DNA of 64,000 bases from an uncultured Acidimicrobiaceae bacterium (GTDB lineage Bacteria; Actinomycetota; Acidimicrobiia; Acidimicrobiales; SZUA-35). Both the position numbers and the translations under genes were made by a program. The DNA lies in the NCBI GenBank assembly GCA_947259095.1, contig CAMYLA010000010.1, forward strand, positions 1 to 64,000, written 5' to 3'. Positions 15,654-24,195 of this stretch are shown here, one piece after another; within the stretch, counting starts at the first letter, position 1; each line of letters opens with the position of its first letter. A model generated the notes under the pieces. It was not told the DNA's origin, searched no databases, and was given only the letters and a program-made list of their open reading frames with translations.

Positions 15654-15902
15654 GCTGGCGACCATGCTGGCCGATGAGGTGGTCACGGGGCTCTCATCAC
15701 TGGGTTTGACCGTGACCCGGGGTGCCGTCGATGAGGTGGTCGATGAGGTGTCGGGGACGACGACGGCGGTGGGGGTGAGGGTGCCGACGCCGTCGGTCGG
15801 GCTCTCGTCGAGGATTCCGCCGTTGAGGGCCATGGCGGCACTGCCACCGACCATGGTGGCTGCCACCGCAGCTGAGGTGAGCAGGGCTTTTGAGGGTTTC
15901 AT
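15522..15902 (-). CDS. Secreted Asp/Tyr-rich low-complexity protein
   Basis: A 126-residue protein with a Sec-type signal (KALLTSAAVAATMVGGSAAMA, probable cleavage after AMA near residue 25), a Thr/Ser/Val middle part, and a C-terminal segment of about 42 residues made of Asp-Glu-Tyr and Asp-Ser-His repeats (DDEYDEYDEYDD, DDSHDSDGYDDD). AAGGAAGAG precedes the ATG at good spacing. It is the first gene after the histidine kinase and is coupled to the next gene. The acidic tail could bind Fe, Ca or other cations at the cell surface; that is inference. I recognise no domain and no FMN_bind fold. Confidence 0.7.
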   Translation of the reverse strand: MKPSKALLTSAAVAATMVGGSAAMALNGGILDESPTDGVGTLTPTAVVVPDTSSTTSSTAPRVTVKPSDESPVTTSSASMVASTGDDEYDDDEYDEYDEYDDSHDSDGYDDDSHDSDEYEGYEDDD

Positions 15903-15986
15903 GGCTCTCTTCCTTGACGCGGTTCCGGGGATCCCGGATGTGCCTTCAACGTACGGCGGCCCATGCCAGCGGGATCCCAGCCGATG

Positions 15987-16002
15987 GTTAGGGCAGAGTT
16001 AA
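15987..16002 (-). promoter_or_regulatory. Candidate OmpR-family operator (TTAAC-N6-CTAAC direct repeat)
   Basis: On the minus strand the sequence reads TTAACTCTGCCCTAAC: two near-identical pentamers 11 nt apart, the spacing used by OmpR/MtrA-type response regulators. It overlaps the last codons of the histidine kinase and lies about 85 nt upstream of the Asp-rich gene start, so the regulator encoded just upstream might activate an internal promoter here. This rests on pattern and position only. Confidence 0.35.
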
Positions 16003-17415
16003 GGTCTCCACCGACCCGCCATTGCGGTCAGGGTCCTGCTGCGGCGGTGCCAGCGGGAGTCGGACGGTTGCGTCGAGACCACCATCGGGATGGTTCTCGA
16101 GCGACGCTCGGCCGCCGCTGGTGGTGGCCAGCTCGGCGACGATGGCCAGGCCGAGGCCGGATCCCTTGCCACGGGCGCCGGGGGCTCGCCAGAATCGGTC
16201 GAAGGCCCGTTGCCGGGCCTCGGGGCTGAGCCCCTGGCCTTGATCGATGACATGGATCGTCAGGTCACCGCCGGTCCGTTCGGTGCTGAGACCGATGGTG
16301 GTGTCCGGTGGCGAGGCGGCGATCGCATTGGAGATGAAGTTGTCCAGGATCTGTTCCAGAGCTCCGGGCACGGCCCGCACCGGCGCCGATCCGGTGGTGT
16401 CGGCCACGAGCACGACGTCGCCGGCTGCGGCCTGCGGGGCCCAGAGCGCCAACCGATCATCGATCACCGCCGACGCGTCGACCACCGCCCGCTCGGCCGG
16501 TTGGTCATCGGCCCGTGCCAGGGTCAGGAGGCCATCGACCAGTCGGGCCAGACGGTCGGTTTCGGCGATGGCGGCCGCGAGCTCGACCTGCTCGGCCGGT
16601 TCCAGCGCCGGTTCGAGGTTCTCCAACCGAAGGCGGAGGGCGGTGAGCGGGGTGCGGAGTTGGTGCGACGCATCGGCCACGAACGCCCGTTGGGCCGCCA
16701 GGAGCTCCTCCAGTGTGGCCGCGGTCTGGTTGAACGTCGACGCCAGCTCCCGGAGCTCGGGAGCGCCGACATCGGTGGGAGCCCGTCTCGTCAGGTCACC
16801 CTCGGCGATGGCGGTCGCGGCGTCCCGCACCGCCCGGACCGGTTCGGTCACGCTGCGGGCCAGGAACCAACCGACGGACGCCACCGTCGCCACCACCATC
16901 GCCGACAGTGCCGCAAGCCGATACCAGGTCTGGTCGATGCGGCGGTCGAGGGTCGAGGTCGGGTAGCTGATGCGGACCGCGCCATGGACGGTCCCTCCCG
17001 ATGCCACCGGAACGGCCACGTACATCAGCTCGTAGCCCAGGGTTTCGCTGAACCGGGTGCCGTCGCTGCGCTGACCGTCGAGGGCTTCGATGATTTCCGG
17101 CCGGCTTGAGAAATCGCGGATCGTGTCGGCGTCGGTGTCATAGACGCCGAGGCCGTCGTTGTTCACCACCACGATCCGGCCGTCGCCGGTGCCGTACCCG
17201 GCCAGCAGCGGGTCGAGCACAGGGTCGAGCACCGGGCTGGTGCCCGCCTCGAGGGCGTCCTCGGCCAGGCTGGCGACGACCGTCGCGTCTCGCTCGATGT
17301 CGAAGCGGAGCCGGTCACGTTCCCGGGAGGCGAAGGTCTGGCCCAGTGGGATGACGAGGACGGCGAGGCCCACGACGGCGATCGTGAGGTAGGTGAGGAG
17401 GAGCCTTCGGGTCAC
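15988..17415 (-). CDS. Membrane sensor histidine kinase
   Basis: A 475-residue two-component kinase: TM1 near the N-terminus (LLLTYLTIAVVGLAVLVIPL), an extracytoplasmic sensor of about 130 residues, TM2 (LAALSAMVVATVASVGWFLA), HAMP linker, and catalytic core with H-box FVADASHQLRTPLTALR, N-box DNFISNAIAAS, and G-boxes DQGQGLS and GKGSGLGLAIV. The GTG start at 17415 overlaps the response regulator stop by 4 nt. Partner of the regulator just upstream. The input signal is unknown; context suggests envelope redox, iron or flavin status. Confidence 0.92.
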   Translation of the reverse strand: MTRRLLLTYLTIAVVGLAVLVIPLGQTFASRERDRLRFDIERDATVVASLAEDALEAGTSPVLDPVLDPLLAGYGTGDGRIVVVNNDGLGVYDTDADTIRDFSSRPEIIEALDGQRSDGTRFSETLGYELMYVAVPVASGGTVHGAVRISYPTSTLDRRIDQTWYRLAALSAMVVATVASVGWFLARSVTEPVRAVRDAATAIAEGDLTRRAPTDVGAPELRELASTFNQTAATLEELLAAQRAFVADASHQLRTPLTALRLRLENLEPALEPAEQVELAAAIAETDRLARLVDGLLTLARADDQPAERAVVDASAVIDDRLALWAPQAAAGDVVLVADTTGSAPVRAVPGALEQILDNFISNAIAASPPDTTIGLSTERTGGDLTIHVIDQGQGLSPEARQRAFDRFWRAPGARGKGSGLGLAIVAELATTSGGRASLENHPDGGLDATVRLPLAPPQQDPDRNGGSVETLTLP

Positions 17416-18155
17416 GGTGTGGGATCGAGTCGGAAGCCGACGCCGCGGATGTTGGTGATCCAATCCGGGCGGCCGAGTTTCTTTCGTAGACCGGCGATGT
17501 GGACGTCGAGGGTCTTCGTCGAGCCCCACCAGTGCTCGTCCCACACCGCTTCCATTATCCGCTCCCTCGAGAACACCGCCCCCGGGTCGCCGGCCAGGAG
17601 CGCCAGCAGGTCGAACTCCTTGGGGGTGAGATCGAGCTCATCCCCACCGAGGTGGACCCGTCTGGTCCGGGTATCGACCTCCAGCGGCCCGATCACCACC
17701 GTGGACGCAGGATCGGATCGGTCGTCGCCCGCCGCGGTCACGCGGCGTTGGACCGCCCGGATACGAGCCACCAGCTCCCGCAGACCGAACGGCTTGACAA
17801 CGTAGTCGTCGGCGCCCATCTCCAACAGCAGGACCCGGTCGAGCTCCTCCCCCCGGGCGGTGACCACGATGATGGGCACGGTCGTGCGAGCCCGCAGCCG
17901 GCGGGCCACCTCGGCGCCATCGAGATCGGGAAGACCGAGGTCGAGGAGGACGAAGTCGGCCCGCTCGGCGTCCAGTGCGTCCTGGCCGGTTGCCACCCAG
18001 TCAACGGCGAAACCCTCTCGCCGGAGGCCGGCGATCATGGGCTCGGCGATGGACTCGTCATCCTCGACCAGGAGAATCCGAACCGCGGTGTTGCGACCGC
18101 GATCGTCGAGCTCGTCCGTTGCGTTCTTGTTCCTGCCGTCACCAGATGAAGCCAC
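17412..18155 (-). CDS. OmpR-family response regulator
   Basis: A 247-residue protein: receiver domain with the acidic pair in ILLVEDDESI, phospho-acceptor Asp in FVLLDLGLPDLDG, the conserved Thr (VTARGEE) and Lys (DDYVVKPFG), then a winged-helix DNA-binding domain (LTPKEFDLLALL ... TLDVHIAGLRKKL). The ATG at 18155 adds about 24 residues before the receiver core; no nearer ATG/GTG exists. It begins 6 nt after the CoA-transferase stop, so it may be read from that operon or from a promoter inside it. It probably controls the flavinylation cluster downstream. Confidence 0.92.
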   Translation of the reverse strand: MASSGDGRNKNATDELDDRGRNTAVRILLVEDDESIAEPMIAGLRREGFAVDWVATGQDALDAERADFVLLDLGLPDLDGAEVARRLRARTTVPIIVVTARGEELDRVLLLEMGADDYVVKPFGLRELVARIRAVQRRVTAAGDDRSDPASTVVIGPLEVDTRTRRVHLGGDELDLTPKEFDLLALLAGDPGAVFSRERIMEAVWDEHWWGSTKTLDVHIAGLRKKLGRPDWITNIRGVGFRLDPTP

Positions 18156-18161
18156 GGTGGC

Positions 18162-19511
18162 TCAACCGTCCTCGATGATCACCGCGGCCGCCGCCAGCTC
18201 GTCGATGCGACGATCGCTCAGGCCGGCCTCGACCAACACGTCCCTGGTGTCGGCGCCCAAGACCGGCGACGGGCCTCGGATCCCCGATGCCGCCTTCTCG
18301 AACGACACCGGCATGCCGGCGGTGGTGTACGGCCCGAAGACCGGGTGGTCCAACTCGACGACGTAGTCGTTGGCCAGCACCTGGGGGTCGGCCATCGCCT
18401 CGTACGGCAGGTTGTACGGCCCGCAGGGGTAGCCGGCCGCCTCGAGGATGGTTGTCCACTCGGCGGTGGTCTTCTGGAGGAACAGCGCCTCGGCCTGTTC
18501 GACGATGGCCTGGAACTCGGCGGTCGATGGGTCCGACACATCCGGCACCGGGAGCTTCGTGATGTTGTGGAACTTGAGCCACAGGCCACGGCTCAACCCG
18601 GCCACCGAGAGCAACCCGTCTGCGGTCTTGTAGTGCCGGAAGTAGAGCCGGAAGGCCCCTTGGCCGGCCTGGATGCGATCCTCGTACATCTCCCGCTGTT
18701 GGTCGAAGTCCACCCCGGCCTCCCGGAGCACGGCCAGGTCGGCTGCGAACTCGGCGATCGGTTCGGCATCGAGGGTTGGGAAAAAGGCCATGTTGGCCAG
18801 GCCGAGGCTCATGGCGGTGCCGAGCAGGGAGGCGTCCACCCGCTGGCCCTCCCCGGTGCGGTCCCGGTGCAGCAGCCCGGCCATGACGGCGAAGGCGGCG
18901 GCGATCCCGGTCGCGAAGTCGTGGATGGCCGGCCTGGTCGGGAGCGGCACGCCGTTTCGTGACCGGTTCATGATGAACCCGACCCCGCTGCGGCCCTGGA
19001 CCAGCACGTCGTAGCCGCCCTGATCGGCATCGGGGCCGTGCGGACCGAGCGCGGTGTGGGTCAGGTGAACCAGGGTGGGGTTGACCGTCCTGGCATGGTC
19101 CCAGCCGATGTTGTAGCGGGCCAGGTCGCTGCGCTTGAACGCCACCAGCGCCACATCGGCCCAGCGGAACAGGGCATCGACAACCTCGTTGGCACCGGTT
19201 GCGTTCAGATCGATGGCGATGCTCCGCTTGCCGGGGTTGATGACCGCATAGGCCCTGGCCTCGTTCGGGCCGAGCGACGCCAGGCCCCGCATGGCGTCAC
19301 CGCCGGGCGGTTCCACCTTGACGACGTCGGCCCCCAGTCCGGCCAGCAACCGGCCGCAGTGGGGAATGGCGGCGTTCTGTGACAACTCGAGCACCTTGAG
19401 CCCGTCGAGGATGCCGCCCGGCCCCGCCGGCGGTTCGGCGTCGTGTTGGTCCGGTCGGTCGGAGTCCGGTCGGTCGGAGTCCGGTCGATCAGGGTCCGGT
19501 CGGTCGGTCAT
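18162..19511 (-). CDS. CaiB/BaiF-family (class III) CoA transferase
   Basis: A 449-residue protein that would move CoA between carboxylic acids. The family core starts at GLKVLELSQNAAIPHCGRLL, with GADVVKVEPPGGD, then the catalytic Asp in IHDFATGIAAAFAVMAG and TGEGQRVDASLLGTAM. Residues 2-20 are an unusual Asp-Arg-Pro-Asp repeat encoded by a tandem repeat and lie outside the conserved fold. It overlaps the upstream acyl-CoA dehydrogenase stop by 4 nt, indicating one operon with two dehydrogenases for CoA-dependent catabolism of an unidentified acid. Confidence 0.9.
   Translation of the reverse strand: MTDRPDPDRPDSDRPDSDRPDQHDAEPPAGPGGILDGLKVLELSQNAAIPHCGRLLAGLGADVVKVEPPGGDAMRGLASLGPNEARAYAVINPGKRSIAIDLNATGANEVVDALFRWADVALVAFKRSDLARYNIGWDHARTVNPTLVHLTHTALGPHGPDADQGGYDVLVQGRSGVGFIMNRSRNGVPLPTRPAIHDFATGIAAAFAVMAGLLHRDRTGEGQRVDASLLGTAMSLGLANMAFFPTLDAEPIAEFAADLAVLREAGVDFDQQREMYEDRIQAGQGAFRLYFRHYKTADGLLSVAGLSRGLWLKFHNITKLPVPDVSDPSTAEFQAIVEQAEALFLQKTTAEWTTILEAAGYPCGPYNLPYEAMADPQVLANDYVVELDHPVFGPYTTAGMPVSFEKAASGIRGPSPVLGADTRDVLVEAGLSDRRIDELAAAAVIIEDG
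19451..19510 (-). repeat. 15-bp tandem repeat in the CoA transferase 5' end
   Basis: Four units of ccggtcggtcggagt (plus-strand spelling; the last two diverged) encode the N-terminal DRPDS repeats of the CoA transferase. The unit length is a multiple of three, so copy-number change would alter only the tail length, not the frame. Confidence 0.85.
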
Positions 19512-20737
19512 CGCCGGCCCTCATCGGTGGCCGCTCGGTGGCGAAGTTCCCGGCGGGCGATGGCCATCAGATGGACCTCGTCCGGTCCGTCTGCGATCCG
19601 CAACGATCGCAGCGATGCGTACCATCGGGCCAGCGGGGTGTCGTCGGACACCCCGGCCGCCCCGAAGACCTGGATGGCCCGATCGATCACCGTGGTGGCG
19701 GTTCGCATCACCTGAACCTTGATCAGCGACATCTGGGGGGCCGACGCCTTGTCGCCCTCGGTGTCCATCAGCCAGGCGGTTCGCAGCGTCATCAGTCGGG
19801 CCGCCTCGATTTCGATCCTGGCCTCGGCGATCCAGTCCATCACGTTGGCCCTGGTCGACACCGGCGCGCCGAAGGTCGACCTGGTCGGCGCCCGCTCGCA
19901 CATCAGTCGCAACGCCTCCTCGGCGATACCGATCATCCGCATGCAGTGCTGGACCCTGGCCGGACCGAGCCGGGCCTGGCCGATGGCGAACCCGCCGCCG
20001 ACCTGGCCCAACACGCTGTCGGCAGGCAGGGTCACATCGTGCAGTTCCAACTCGACATGGCCGTCGGGGTCGGTGTAGCCGAACTTCGGCAGGTCACGGA
20101 CGACCTTCAGGCCCGGGGCGTCGATGGGGACGATGAACTGGGTGTGGCGGCCGTGGGGTCCGCTGTCGGGGTCGGTGTTGGCCACCGTCATCAGGTAGCT
20201 GCACTGCGGATGGAGCACGCCGCTGATGTACCACTTGCGGCCGTTCAGCAGCCACTGCCCGGTCTCCTCGTCGCCGTGGAGGGTGGCGGTGGTTGCGATG
20301 TTGCCGGCGTCGCTGGAGGCCACCGCCGGTTCGGTCATGGCGAAAGCCGATTTGGTCAGCCCGTCGAGTTGGGGTTGGAGCCAGCGCTCCTTCTGGGCCG
20401 GGCTGGCGTAGATGAGCATGGCGTCGGCATTGATGTTGGACGGAGGATCGCAGTTGGTCGCCTCCTGGGCCAGGGGGTGGGGGCCCATCATCTCGGCCAG
20501 CGGGGCGTAGTCGACGAAGCTCAACCCCTTGCCGTGGTCGGGATGGCGGACACACAGATTCCACAGCCCGTCGCTGCGAGCCCTCGCCTTCAGTTGCTCC
20601 ATGACCTCCGGCTGGCGGTCCGGGGCCGCGGCCCGGGCCGTGTGGTAGGCGTCGACCGCCGGTTCGACGTGGTCGGCGATGAAGCCGGCCAGGCGCTCGG
20701 CGTAGTCCTGTGAGCGGGCTGAGGTGGCGAATTCCAT
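19508..20737 (-). CDS. Acyl-CoA dehydrogenase
   Basis: A 409-residue acyl-CoA dehydrogenase. Visible family segments include FAMTEPAVASSDAGNI, LLNGRKWYISG, and the C-terminal dimer/FAD-contact region IQVFGAAGVSDDTPLARWYA. Of the long-chain-like subgroup seen with CaiB genes. It is the middle gene of a three-gene operon: 13 nt after the stop of the next dehydrogenase and overlapping the CoA transferase start by 4 nt. The substrate is unknown. Confidence 0.92.
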   Translation of the reverse strand: MEFATSARSQDYAERLAGFIADHVEPAVDAYHTARAAAPDRQPEVMEQLKARARSDGLWNLCVRHPDHGKGLSFVDYAPLAEMMGPHPLAQEATNCDPPSNINADAMLIYASPAQKERWLQPQLDGLTKSAFAMTEPAVASSDAGNIATTATLHGDEETGQWLLNGRKWYISGVLHPQCSYLMTVANTDPDSGPHGRHTQFIVPIDAPGLKVVRDLPKFGYTDPDGHVELELHDVTLPADSVLGQVGGGFAIGQARLGPARVQHCMRMIGIAEEALRLMCERAPTRSTFGAPVSTRANVMDWIAEARIEIEAARLMTLRTAWLMDTEGDKASAPQMSLIKVQVMRTATTVIDRAIQVFGAAGVSDDTPLARWYASLRSLRIADGPDEVHLMAIARRELRHRAATDEGRR

Positions 20738-20750
20738 GTCGGTCGGCCCC

Positions 20751-21953
20751 TCAGTTCTTCAGCAGCTCACGGAACGGGGTGTCGCGGTCCGTCCCCGGCT
20801 CCCGGGGCAGACCGAGGGCCCGCTCGCCGAGGGTGTTACGTTGGATCTCGTCGGTGCCACCACCCAGGCTCATGCCCCGGCAGTTGAGGATGTGATAGGC
20901 GAAGTAGTCGGCGTCGGCGTTGGCCTCGACGCTCAAGTCGGGATGCCAGGCCGGCGAGGCGGGGAAGGCCAACCTGGCCGCCAGGTCGGCCGCGGCCCGA
21001 CCCTGCCTGGTCCGCCACAGCTTACCGATCGAGGGGTGCATGCCTTGGCGGGCCCCCAGCCAGCTGACCACCTTCTCGCCGGAATACAGTCGGGCCAGCT
21101 CCTGGCGGACCAACGGATCGCCATCACGGCCGCAGGCCCTGGCCAGTTCGATCAGCTGGGCCACCGGAATGGGGGTCCGGCCGGCCTTGGACCGTTGGGT
21201 TGCCGAGCCGCCCATCGATGCCGTGCCGGTGTTGACCCGCTCGTGGGCCAACAGGGCCACCGCCGTGGTCCAGCCGCCGTTGACCTCGCCGACCACCCAG
21301 TGCTTGGGAATGCGGGCCTCGTCGATGAAGATCTCGTTGAACTCGGCCTCGCCGGTCATCTGCACCAGCGGCCGGACGGTCACCCCGTCCTGTTCCACCG
21401 GGAGCACGAACATGGTGATGCCCCGATGCTTGGGGGCGTCCGGATCGGTCCTGGCAAGCAGGATGGCCAGCTGGCTGTGTTGGGCGCCGGAGGTCCAGAC
21501 CTTCTGGCCGGTCACGATCCACTCGTCGCCGTCCAGCACGGCCCGGGTCGACAACGACGCCAGGTCGGAACCGGAGCCCGGTTCGGAGTACATCTGGCAC
21601 CAGAGCTCCTCCCCCCGCAGCCCGGGAACGATGAACCGCTCCTTCAGGTCGTCGTCGGCGTAGTCCCGGATGGTCGGCATGGCCATGCCGACCCCGATTC
21701 CGAAGGTGGCGTCCTCCCGGGGAACCAGGCCCCGGCTCTCGTCCCGGTACACCTGCAGGTACTCGGGGCCCAGCCCTCGGCCGCCGTGCTCGACCGGATA
21801 GTCGATGGCGGCCAGGCCGTGATCGAACAGCGCGGCCCGCCACGCCTTGGCCCGGGGAATCGTGCCATGCACACCATCGAGGGTCGACGGGAGGACCTCT
21901 TCGAAGAAGCTACGGACCTCGCCTCGGAAGTCTTCGATGGTCGGAGTCGTCAT
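20751..21953 (-). CDS. Acyl-CoA dehydrogenase
   Basis: A 400-residue acyl-CoA dehydrogenase. MYSEPGSGSDLASL, IVTGQKVWTSGAQ and the C-terminal GMSLGGGTDEIQRNTLGERAL, a sequence common in actinobacterial dehydrogenases acting on bulky or steroid-like acyl-CoA, are all present. I place the start at ATG 21953 (MTTPTIEDFRGEV) because the upstream extension to 22016 is not family-like. It is the first gene of the operon leading into a second dehydrogenase and the CaiB transferase; pairing of adjacent dehydrogenases could mean a heteromeric enzyme. Confidence 0.92.
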   Translation of the reverse strand: MTTPTIEDFRGEVRSFFEEVLPSTLDGVHGTIPRAKAWRAALFDHGLAAIDYPVEHGGRGLGPEYLQVYRDESRGLVPREDATFGIGVGMAMPTIRDYADDDLKERFIVPGLRGEELWCQMYSEPGSGSDLASLSTRAVLDGDEWIVTGQKVWTSGAQHSQLAILLARTDPDAPKHRGITMFVLPVEQDGVTVRPLVQMTGEAEFNEIFIDEARIPKHWVVGEVNGGWTTAVALLAHERVNTGTASMGGSATQRSKAGRTPIPVAQLIELARACGRDGDPLVRQELARLYSGEKVVSWLGARQGMHPSIGKLWRTRQGRAAADLAARLAFPASPAWHPDLSVEANADADYFAYHILNCRGMSLGGGTDEIQRNTLGERALGLPREPGTDRDTPFRELLKN

Positions 21954-22132
21954 CGCCCGACCGTACCGCTGTTGGTCGGCGGCCCGCCAGGTCATCGGTG
22001 CGGCGCCGCGGCACAACCAAAACGACCGGTGGGAGGCCCATCGCCGCCGGTTCGGGACCTAGGTCTCTCCAATCGCTGTGCTCGATGCCTGATGATGGAG
22101 GTTGATTCGATTCGTTGGACCGAGGGACCGCG

Positions 22133-23041
22133 ATGACCACGACAACCCACACCCGGCCGGCTCCGACCGCCGGGGAGGCAGCAGACAACCGCTCGGTTTG
22201 GCTTGGTGGGGGACTCGCCGCTCTGGCCGTCGGTCTGGCCGCCAACTCGATGCTCGGGCCGTTCGTTGCCGACCGCCTCGACTATCCCGTGTCGGCGACA
22301 ATGCGGAATCAGACCATCGGCCTCGATGCCGCCGGCCTGGTCGTGGTCGCTCCGGTCACCCTGCTCATCGCCATCCTCGCCAGCCGGGGCCACCGGGCGG
22401 CGCCGGTGCTGGCGCTGGGGCCGACGAGCTACGTGGCCTACATGTTCGTGCAGTACATCGCCGGACCGGACCACCTGAACCACCCCCGGGTCCTCATCCT
22501 GCAGCTGGCCCTGTTCAGCGGCGGTTGGCTGCTGGCCGCGCTGGCCTGGTCCATCGCCCGATCCCGGCAAGCGGCCCAACCGGTCCTCTCCCGCCACCAC
22601 GGCGTGGTGTCGCTGGTGCTCGGCCTGTTCGTGCTGTTGCGCTACCTCCCGGGGCTGTGGGGGAGCCTGAGCGCCGAGCCGGTGCCGGACCAGGCTGCCC
22701 TCGACCCGGCGATGTACTGGCTGATCGTGTTGCTCGATCTCGGGGTCTACCTGCCGATCGCAGTGCTGGCCGCGGTCGGTCTCCGGCGGGAACGGGTCTG
22801 GGCGACGACCCTGCACCGGGGTGCGGTCGGCTGGTTCGTGCTGGTCAGCATTGCGGTGGCCGTGATGTCGGCCGCCATGTTGGCCAACGACGATCCCAAT
22901 GCCTCCACCGGCCAGTTGGTGTTGTTCGTGGTGACCGGTATCGCCGTCGCCGGCTACGCCTACGTCATCAACCGACCCCTGTTCGACCCGATCGAACCCG
23001 TGGCGTCGGCGTCGATCGGGGATCGATCGCCCGACCGTTGA
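22133..23041 (+). CDS. Polytopic membrane protein of unknown function
   Basis: A 302-residue protein with about seven to eight hydrophobic segments and no motif I recognise. GAGGGA sits 5 nt before ATG 22133; an in-frame TTG at 22115 is less likely. It is divergent from the acyl-CoA dehydrogenase operon and is followed after 4 nt by the remnant ABC ATPase gene, so it was probably transcribed together with that transporter. Confidence 0.7.
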   Translation: MTTTTHTRPAPTAGEAADNRSVWLGGGLAALAVGLAANSMLGPFVADRLDYPVSATMRNQTIGLDAAGLVVVAPVTLLIAILASRGHRAAPVLALGPTSYVAYMFVQYIAGPDHLNHPRVLILQLALFSGGWLLAALAWSIARSRQAAQPVLSRHHGVVSLVLGLFVLLRYLPGLWGSLSAEPVPDQAALDPAMYWLIVLLDLGVYLPIAVLAAVGLRRERVWATTLHRGAVGWFVLVSIAVAVMSAAMLANDDPNASTGQLVLFVVTGIAVAGYAYVINRPLFDPIEPVASASIGDRSPDR

Positions 23042-23045
23042 CCGC

Positions 23046-23585
23046 ATGAGCAACCTCCGAGTTCACGACCCGAAAGCAGGGCAAACGCCGACCACTTCGA
23101 GCTCCCGCCCGTCCTATCCGGTGGAGATCGAGCATGTCACCGAGAGCTACGGCACCGACACCGTGGTGGATGACCTGTCCTTTACCGTCCGGCCGGGTCG
23201 GGTGACCGGTTTCCTGGGGCCGAACGGTTCCGGCAAGTCGACGACCATGAAGATCCTGCTCGACCTGGCCGGCGCCGATCGCGGTGGGGCCACGATCGGC
23301 GGTCAACGGTACCGGGACCTGGCGGACCCGGTCCGAACCCCTTCCCCCGACAGGCTGGAGGCGGTGCTCGGCGATGGGGGCGCCGTGACCACCAGAGGCG
23401 ATGACAACTCCCTCGTCGTGCGGGGCCTGTCGATGGGCGAAATCGGCGAACGGGCGTTCAAGGCCGGGATCGCCCTCCACGAACTGTCGACGAATTCGGG
23501 ATCGCTGGAGGATCGCTTCCTCCGTTGGACCGCCCAGACCGGCGCAGGACCAACCGAGGCCGACCAGGAGGTCAGCAAGCCATGA
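23046..23585 (+). pseudogene. ABC-2 exporter ATPase with internal in-frame deletion
   Basis: A 179-residue frame. The start is a normal DrrA-like ATPase beginning with an intact Walker A (FLGPNGSGKSTTMKIL) and GGQRYRDLADPVRT. Then the sequence jumps to a typical C-terminal regulatory tail (PSPDRLEAVLGDGGAV ... GIALHELSTNSGSLEDRFLR). The Q-loop, LSGGQ signature, Walker B and His loop, about 130 residues in relatives, are missing. The protein cannot hydrolyse ATP in the normal way. The deletion keeps frame. It overlaps the permease gene by 4 nt. Either a decaying gene or an assembly collapse between short similar sequences. Confidence 0.75.
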
Positions 23586-24195
23586 CATGGTTCAGATTGC
23601 TTCGATCCGAGCTGCGTAAGTTGACCAGCACCAGAATGCCGCTGGCCTTTCTCGCCGTGCTGGCGGTGATCGCGGCCATCAACGCTTTTGCGGTGATCGC
23701 CGGCACGGACATGGATGGCAGCAAGGCGTTCATTTCCACCGCCGCCGACCAGCAGTCGCTGATGGCGTTCGCAGCCAACGCGATGATAATCGCCGGACTG
23801 TTCGGCGCCATCGCCGTGGCCCGCGAGTACGGCCACGGAACCGTGGTTCCCACCTTCCTGGTCTCGCCCCGCCGGTACCGGGCCTGGTTCGGGTCCTGGC
23901 CGCCTCGGCGTTCGCCGGTGCGGCCGGGGCGGTGCTCGGGGCCGGGATCGGGGCGTTGATCCGAAACACCGGCGGCGCAGTCACCGGGGCGGTTTTGGCG
24001 CTGATCGTCGCGCCGCCCCTGCTGGTGCAGTTGGCCAGTGAGACCGCATCCTGGATTCCCAACTCGTTGGCAAACGTCTTGTCCGGGGTCAGCGATGAGG
24101 TGAGCCCGCTGGCCGCCACTGCCGCCATCGCGGCATGGGCCGCGGTGCCGGCCGTGATGGGCCTGCTGGCCGTGGAGCGACGCGATGTCGTCTGA
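23582..24195 (+). pseudogene. ABC-2 exporter permease, broken by internal deletion and frame change
   Basis: From ATG 23582 the frame encodes a normal ABC-2 permease N-terminus (LRSELRKLTSTRMPLAFLAV, then GLFGAIAVAREYGHGTVVPT and LVSPRRYRA). Around 23875-23890 the sequence continues in a different frame, where LVRVLAASAFAGAAGAVLGA and GIGALIRNTGGAVTGAV follow and run to the stop at 24195. The original frame ends at 23959. In relatives several dozen residues lie between the two blocks, so an out-of-frame deletion best explains it. The upstream ATPase has suffered a similar loss. Confidence 0.75.
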
